Source: Macrocybe gigantea
Taxonomy: Eukaryota; Basidiomycota; Agaricomycetes; Agaricales; Callistosporiaceae
Length of the DNA stretch: 64,000 nt
Direction: 5' to 3'
Assembly: GCA_011319805.1 (NCBI GenBank)
Contig: SJRY01000277.1
Coordinates: forward strand, 62,001-126,000
Shown here: positions 59,131-64,000 of the stretch, in pieces
How positions within the stretch are numbered: position 1 is the first letter of the stretch
Layout: each line of letters begins with the position of its first letter
Position numbers and translations under genes: made by a program
Notes under the pieces: model-generated
The model's database searches: none
Told to the model about the DNA's origin: nothing
The model's input: only the letters and a program-made list of their open reading frames with translations

Positions 59131-60652
59131 TTATGCAACTTCAACTATTATCTTTCCTCTGGTGGTTGTAGAGTTAGGCCAGTACAATGAACATAAGCGG
59201 AGCATTGCTTTACTGACACGTTCTCGTTTGCTTCCATCATGCGATGGGCATCTTGGATCTGGGTCCAGGGAAATACCTAATAACTGTTCTCATAGCAAAA
59301 CAGATGAACAAAGACGTAGAACGTACTTTGTGGATATATAACTTGACAGGACCATCTCCAGCTGGACCTGTGATCTTGTGAAGGACGTCTCTGCTGAACC
59401 TGGATAAATGCAGACATGGGATCATTGAGCAACGTCGAAGGTTGACACCTGTCTACCTCTCAATCAAATCAGCCTGGTACGCCACTGAGCGGGAGCGAAG
59501 AGTAGATCCTTGGATGCGCAGCCTTTTGTACAATATCGGCGTCAAATTCACCGAGCTCAACTCGGAACCTGCAAAGGGCAAATTAAGTCTCGGGTAAGAA
59601 CGCGATGTCCATGGCGTTCGCCGAGGTACCAGAGAGCATGGCAAGCATTGTCATCCTGCCATCTAAGGCCAGACAATCGATGTTTTGCTTCCAATGACTT
59701 TGTCCGACAAAGTCGACGATCACATTGACACCAGCGCCATTGGTTGCCTTTTTCACCACAGCAGCGAAATCCTCGGTCTTGTAGTTAGCGACATGTGTAG
59801 CGCCATTCGGTATGCTCAGCAGCCAGTCAAGCTTTTCCTTCGTGGAGGCTGTAGCTGTGACAGTTCTCCTAGCGAACTGGTCAATGCACTGTAATAACCA
59901 AATTCCCTATTATGGATGATTTGGAACAGAACCTACGCTTTAAATACGCTCGCGAGCTGAATGGCTGCTATTCCTACACCCGAGGCACCGGCATGAACGA
60001 GAACGTCGTCGCCCGGTTTGATTTCACCATACAGGACTATGGCTTGATAGGCTGTGAACGTGGTGCATAAGAACGGATAGGCAGGAAACATAAAAGGAAA
60101 ATCAATTTTGCACAGACCAGTAAGAAAATTCTCTGGAATGCTGGCCGCCTCGGTCCAGCTCAAATGCACAGGTTTCCGAATAATATGAGTGGCAGGCACG
60201 ACAATGTACTCCGCATAAGCACCCTTATTCACGAGGAACAAGAAAAAAAGAAACACGTCAGGCATCGCCACCGTTCCAGAACGGATGGTTGTTGTCGCTC
60301 ACACCTCCTGCCAATCCCAAGACTTCATCACCAACAATCCAGTTCGAAACGCGAGCACCAAGCTCAGTGACGTGACCGGCGAACTCAACGCCAAGAATTG
60401 TCGATGAACCTGGGGGCGGCGGATAATGCCCTTCACGTTGTGAAATGTCCATCCTGTTAAGCCCGAACGCCCTAATCTGCGGACATAGGCGCATATATCA
60501 TGTCATCATGTCAACCCTTCTGTCGTTGTGCCTTGAAATGACATCCATACCTTTACGAGTACCTCATTCGGTTGCGGACGTGGTTTATCAGTCTCGCCGA
60601 GATACAAGTTCCCCACCGGCCCTTTGTTATCCTTGATGAGTACAGCACGCAT
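59131..60652 (-). CDS. Zinc-type alcohol dehydrogenase-like / NADPH:quinone oxidoreductase
   Basis: Medium-chain reductase of the quinone-oxidoreductase branch. Starts MRAVLIKDNKGPVGNLYLGE at 60652. The catalytic N-domain reads IRAFGLNRMDISQREGHYPP, STILGVEFAGHVTELG and VGDEVLGLAGG. GAYAEYIVVPATHIIRKP and LSWTEAASIPENFLT follow, then AYQAIVLYGEIKPGDDVLVH. The nucleotide-binding motif is GASGVGIAAIQLA. Then come IPNGATHVANYKTEDFAAVV, NVIVDFVGQSHWKQNIDCLA and, at the end, PWTQIQDAHRMMEANENVGK with IIVEVA reached through a last intron (donor in the GTCAGT context). No structural zinc cysteine cluster is seen, as expected for this branch. Several introns of 50-70 nt. Substrate unknown. Confidence 0.88.
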
Positions 60653-61822
60653 CACTTATGCTGATAATGAATTCGAACCCGGTTGTTGAGTTGGCCGTCA
60701 CGCAGAAGCAGTCTCATGCCACGCTTACGATCAATCGTGATCACATGAATTGCCATAGATGCACACGATCACCTGCAAGTAGCCAGTGAGAATGCGACCG
60801 AAAGTTGAGAATGATTGATATCATCATCAATAGCCAAAGGACGGGCTGGATACTATATTATAGGTATACGGTCTGCCAAAATGGCAGACAGAACGCCAGT
60901 CAACTCCAACTCGCGCGCGTTGCACGTTGAAACATGATGACAGCCATGAAAGCCACGGTCGACATATGCCTTCCAACAAATGGGCGATGTAACGTCCAAG
61001 TGCATTCTTACTTCAACATTTCGGAAGACGACGGGAACTGTCGAGGCAGAACAGGATGCGGAGTTAAGGAGTTCTAAGTATCGTTCCTTGATCGGCCTCC
61101 GAAGACCACCTTCTGTAGGATGAAAGACGCTTATTTGACGAGAGATCGCTATCGCGGCTTTGACATCCACAGTCTAGATGCTCCATGACGCGGAAAATCT
61201 CGATGGCATCAGTTGAGGTCAATGCTCCAAGATGATAATAAATATATCATATCCCCAGGAAGTGTCTGAAACTGAAGTTCTGACGGCTTCCATTCACCGG
61301 ATGATGATTTGATGCTCGTGTCTCATAAAAACCTGTACGCTGAGCCGCGGCGACAAGTTGAACGTCATCGATATGCCGCCCAGACCTAGATCAGAATAAG
61401 GACGGGAGGCGCTGTCAGTGTTGGCGGAAACAGGGCTCAATTCAACAAGCTGTCCTGAAATTGAGTAGGACAGCTTTGATGGGCATGTCATCGGCCCTCG
61501 TTGACCTGTTGTCTGTGAGACATATCTCTAGATTGGATGTTCCTGCCCAGTCAGTTCTCCGAGGGGTTCAGCTAATGAAATGCGAATTATAGAGACTGCG
61601 TGCCTGCGTTCTGCGGAATCAATTGTGGCTGTTGGCCTTTATTTGCTACTTTGTTCTTTGTTCTTAATTGTTTACCCAAACCATCACGTGAATAGTCGTT
61701 CAGCAGCCAAATTTTTTTTATGCAGTCCACTTTCATCTCTTTTCTTCTCAACTATCCTTCCTCAGCATGTGAGTTACCCCTACAGTTCTATTTTATTTTA
61801 TCCCGCTCCCTTCTCTATGTAC

Positions 61823-61875
61823 GATGAACATGATTGCTATGGTCCGTGTTTCCAAGAAGCGCCTAGACAGCGCTG
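61823..61875 (+). repeat. Diverged direct repeat, copy 1
   Basis: About 53 nt with the core GCTATGGTCCGTGTTTCC, followed by AAGAAGCGCCTAGACAGCG. It matches copy 2 with a 3-nt gap and a few substitutions. Weaker similarity extends on both sides (a pyrimidine tract before, and CTGATT about 45 nt after). Confidence 0.65.
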
Positions 61876-62063
61876 AGAATTCGTGCCGACAATATTTTTG
61901 CCTTAGCCCTCTGATTTATGTCCATTTTGTATCTGCAGTTGCTTGACATGATGACTGATCTTCCGCCAGAACATACAGGGATTGTTGTTTAGCTCGAATT
62001 GTTTGAATCTCTGCAGGTGAGCACTGTACAGCCTGCCACATTTTTTTTACTCCTGCCTTTCAT

Positions 62064-62114
62064 GATGAACATCTGCTATGGTCCGTGTTTCCTAGAAGCG
62101 ACTAGACACCGCTG
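62064..62114 (+). repeat. Diverged direct repeat, copy 2
   Basis: Matches copy 1, about 240 nt upstream, with the same core GCTATGGTCCGTGTTTCC and then TAGAAGCGACTAGACACCG. It suggests an old tandem duplication of a unit of roughly 240 bp. Confidence 0.65.
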
Positions 62115-63029
62115 CCTAATATGCAGATACCCATATACCTAGCCATCTGATTCTTTTAAATCTATGCCACGCGATTGACTTTCAAGTGCTGACATCCTTT
62201 CCTTGTTTCAGGTTATACGCCGCTTGGGTTCCAAGGTATCTGTACATCGTGTCGTATTGTCTTTATGTTTCGAGAATGCCACATTGCTACTTCAAAACGA
62301 CTACGCCTCAGAGGGGCCTGTCTACCTGGATTTCAGCCCGACCGGGCAGACCGATGCTGATCAGTGATGCTGACGACGCCGTGTCGAATTGTAGTAAACG
62401 GCACCCAGACGCTCAGATACTGTATCGACATGTCCAAGAGGTAATCGATTACATTTTTTGAATTCCATAACAAGATCATCGATGGTCCATGAAAGAAGAT
62501 AAGAAGTCCTACGGCGAATATCCGGGCGTAAAGGTTTTGTGTATAGCACACTTAGGCTTTTTCTGTGCTTCCCCTGACTCCTCGTCGGCCGTGCGGGCTG
62601 ACGCATACAATAGTCCGAACGCTCATCGTCGACGGGGGACTCACGAGCTGGCCGTCTAGTCCTAAGCGTAAACGAATTGAGAAGCTCTTACGAGGCTTGA
62701 CAGTGCAAGTGAGTCATATAACAGAATTTGGACATCATTGCTTTGCATCTAGACAGTGAAAAGATCAAACATGTTGAAGGAAAAATGTTTCAGACGACTC
62801 GGAATATCGCGTTGTGTTGATCAAGTGTAGTTGAGCCAGTCAATAGGAATTGTCCAAGTGTAACCAAAAGATCACAAATTCGCTCCACTCGACATCTTCA
62901 CGGCTTCTAATTCGCGGTCATAGAATCTTTCCTTTCAGGGCGAATGTTCGATGTTGTTCGGTTTTCATCTGAATGATACTAATTCACCTGAACCAATGTC
63001 CTGCCGACCATCTCGCATCTCAGCCTGCT

Positions 63030-64000
63030 ACACAATGATTGATGTCGATCTGTCTGAGCAAGGCTCGATTTCCCGAGCGAAGCGCTGCCTCCTTTCAGCC
63101 TCCGCGCCCGAGGAAACGTCATAGCAATGCGTCTCATCGTAGAACTGATGAAGAATGAACACATTGTTATTAACGGCATGCATCCCGACGCAAGAGGTCT
63201 GAAACTCTGGTGTATTTGACAAGAATGATACCGAAGTCCAGTGCATCCCGTCCAGTGCGTATCTTACGGTTGTACAGCTCGAAGCTGAGCCTGTCGCTGT
63301 CATCAGTCTTGAGAAATGTCGATAAACGGCCCATCAGACACACCGAAAAAGTTGTTGAAGCTGCGGGGCAGCCTACCCCTGGACCATTGAGGTTTTGCAG
63401 CGTGATCAAAGACGCGATGATTCGTGCTGCCTTGGACTGGTTTGAATCGTCTCTTGGGAACGAAACCGAAACATCTGTGTTATTCACAGCGTGTCCCGCT
63501 GCAACATTCTCGCTCAAAGCCTTGATAGATGCATCAATGAGCTGAACTCATCGTGACGTCGGACTTGCGCCTCACCTGAAAGAACGTCTGCCTATCCGGA
63601 GGGCATGAGCAAGGGATCTTGACAACCTGTCCAACTACATTAGTGATCCCGTCGCAATCGCCCGTTCCTGTAGGATTCAAGCCAGCCTCGTGTCCAAACT
63701 CCGGTACGAGGGCCAGATCGACGCCACCTGCAGCAGGCACTGGGTCCGGAGCGGAATTGTTAGCATCAGTCGGGAGAGTTTGTGACGGCGAAGTAGATGC
63801 GGGACGGGCATCATCAGGGGAATCTTGAATCGCGGACTGCTGAGCTAAGAATGTTGTGGAGGCAGCAGGACATCCGACACCAGGACCTTTCAAGTTCTGA
63901 AGCGTGACAATCGCCGTTTGGAGGCGCGCAAGCTGAGATGCCTTCAAACTGTCGGTGGGGAAAGAAACGAGAACGGAAGGGTTGTTGATCACTCTTCCGG
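63030..64000 (-). CDS. Repeat protein of the secreted GVGCPAASTTF family, partial at right edge
   Basis: The gene enters from beyond 64000, so its start and signal peptide are not in view. Two copies of a domain of roughly 90-150 residues are visible. The first reads INNPSVLVSFPTDSLKASQL, RLQTAIVTLQNLKGPGVGCP, AASTTF, then an acidic/proline linker and VVGQVVKIPCSCPPDRQTFF. A 34-nt intron (GTGAGG...TTCAG) follows. The second copy reads LIDASIKALSENVAAGHAVN, DVSVSFPRDDSNQSKAAR and LNGPGVGCPAASTTF. Beyond it the frame runs to a stop near 63170 (LLRRDACR). A decayed third copy (VGMHAVNNN) can be read in another frame near 63180, running to a stop near 63030. The motifs belong to a family common in mushroom-forming fungi and of unknown function; secretion is inferred. 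Confidence 0.7.

Larger units (their letters stand above)
60653..62990. other. Long stretch without a supported gene
   Basis: About 2.3 kb. Open frames at 60853-61170 (minus), 61580-61876 and 62186-62461 (plus) show no family motif. The only structure noticed is a diverged direct repeat near 61823 and 62064. The left end contains the promoter of the quinone oxidoreductase. Confidence 0.4.

Noticed and set aside
60853..61170. 105-codon minus-strand open frame
   Set aside because: No motif, signal peptide or neighbouring exon. It may be a decayed gene, but nothing supports it.

Overview
This window is eukaryotic, most probably from a mushroom-forming basidiomycete (Agaricomycetes). Genes are dense, sit on both strands and are broken by many GT-AG introns of about 35-75 nt with CTRAY-like branch points. 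Recognisable products include fungal nucleoporins, a PTH11/rhodopsin-like membrane protein, a KRE6/SKN1 wall-glucan protein and a secreted GVGCPAASTTF repeat family that I associate with Agaricomycetes. I saw no rRNA, tRNA, CRISPR array or intact transposon.

Layout. 1-2758 (-): serine-rich hypothetical protein running off the left edge, with several apparent single-base frame breaks. 3460-9581 (+): FG nucleoporin NUP159/NUP214. 10023-11864 (+): DCAF4-like WD40 protein. 12067-12844 (+): rhodanese/Cdc25-like enzyme. 13009-13599 (-): COX20. 14295-15598 (+): seven-helix-type membrane protein. 17294-24055 (-): nuclear-basket protein MLP1/TPR, divergent from a small basic protein at 24227-24555 (+). 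25728-26129 (+): small secreted cysteine-rich protein. 26130-29627: a 3.5-kb stretch without a supported gene that holds palindromic hairpin repeats with compensating arm changes. 29628-30904 (+): ZIP metal transporter. 31162-32946 (-): mitochondrial branched-chain 2-oxoacid dehydrogenase E1 alpha. 33310-35123 (+): single-pass membrane protein. 35786-39713 (-): ULP2-type SUMO protease. 40438-42641 (-): KRE6/SKN1. 43150-44268 (-): short-chain dehydrogenase. 44907-47275 (+): low-complexity protein ending in a CaaX box. 47696-49802 (-): secreted M64 metallopeptidase, divergent from a secreted GH43 enzyme at 50261-52250 (+). 52356-53941 (+): L1-domain ribosome-biogenesis protein. 54219-55446 (+): alpha/beta hydrolase. 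56020-56342 (-): small membrane protein with a frame break. 59131-60652 (-): quinone oxidoreductase. 63030->64000 (-): secreted repeat protein running off the right edge.

How the genes fit together. Most are unrelated housekeeping neighbours, as is usual in fungal genomes. Two nuclear-pore genes (cytoplasmic-filament FG nucleoporin and nuclear-basket coiled coil) lie 7.7 kb apart, and a SUMO protease of the basket-linked class lies 12 kb beyond. Secreted or wall-acting functions (KRE6, M64 peptidase, GH43, cysteine-rich protein, GVGCPAASTTF protein) are spread over the right two thirds.

The most unusual observations are the hairpin repeats at 27.1-27.5 kb, a start codon that seems to be split by an intron in NUP159, introns of about 34-35 nt, and a recurring single-base loss in otherwise well-conserved genes that suggests uncorrected sequencing errors. 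All exon limits were read by eye and should be taken as models.
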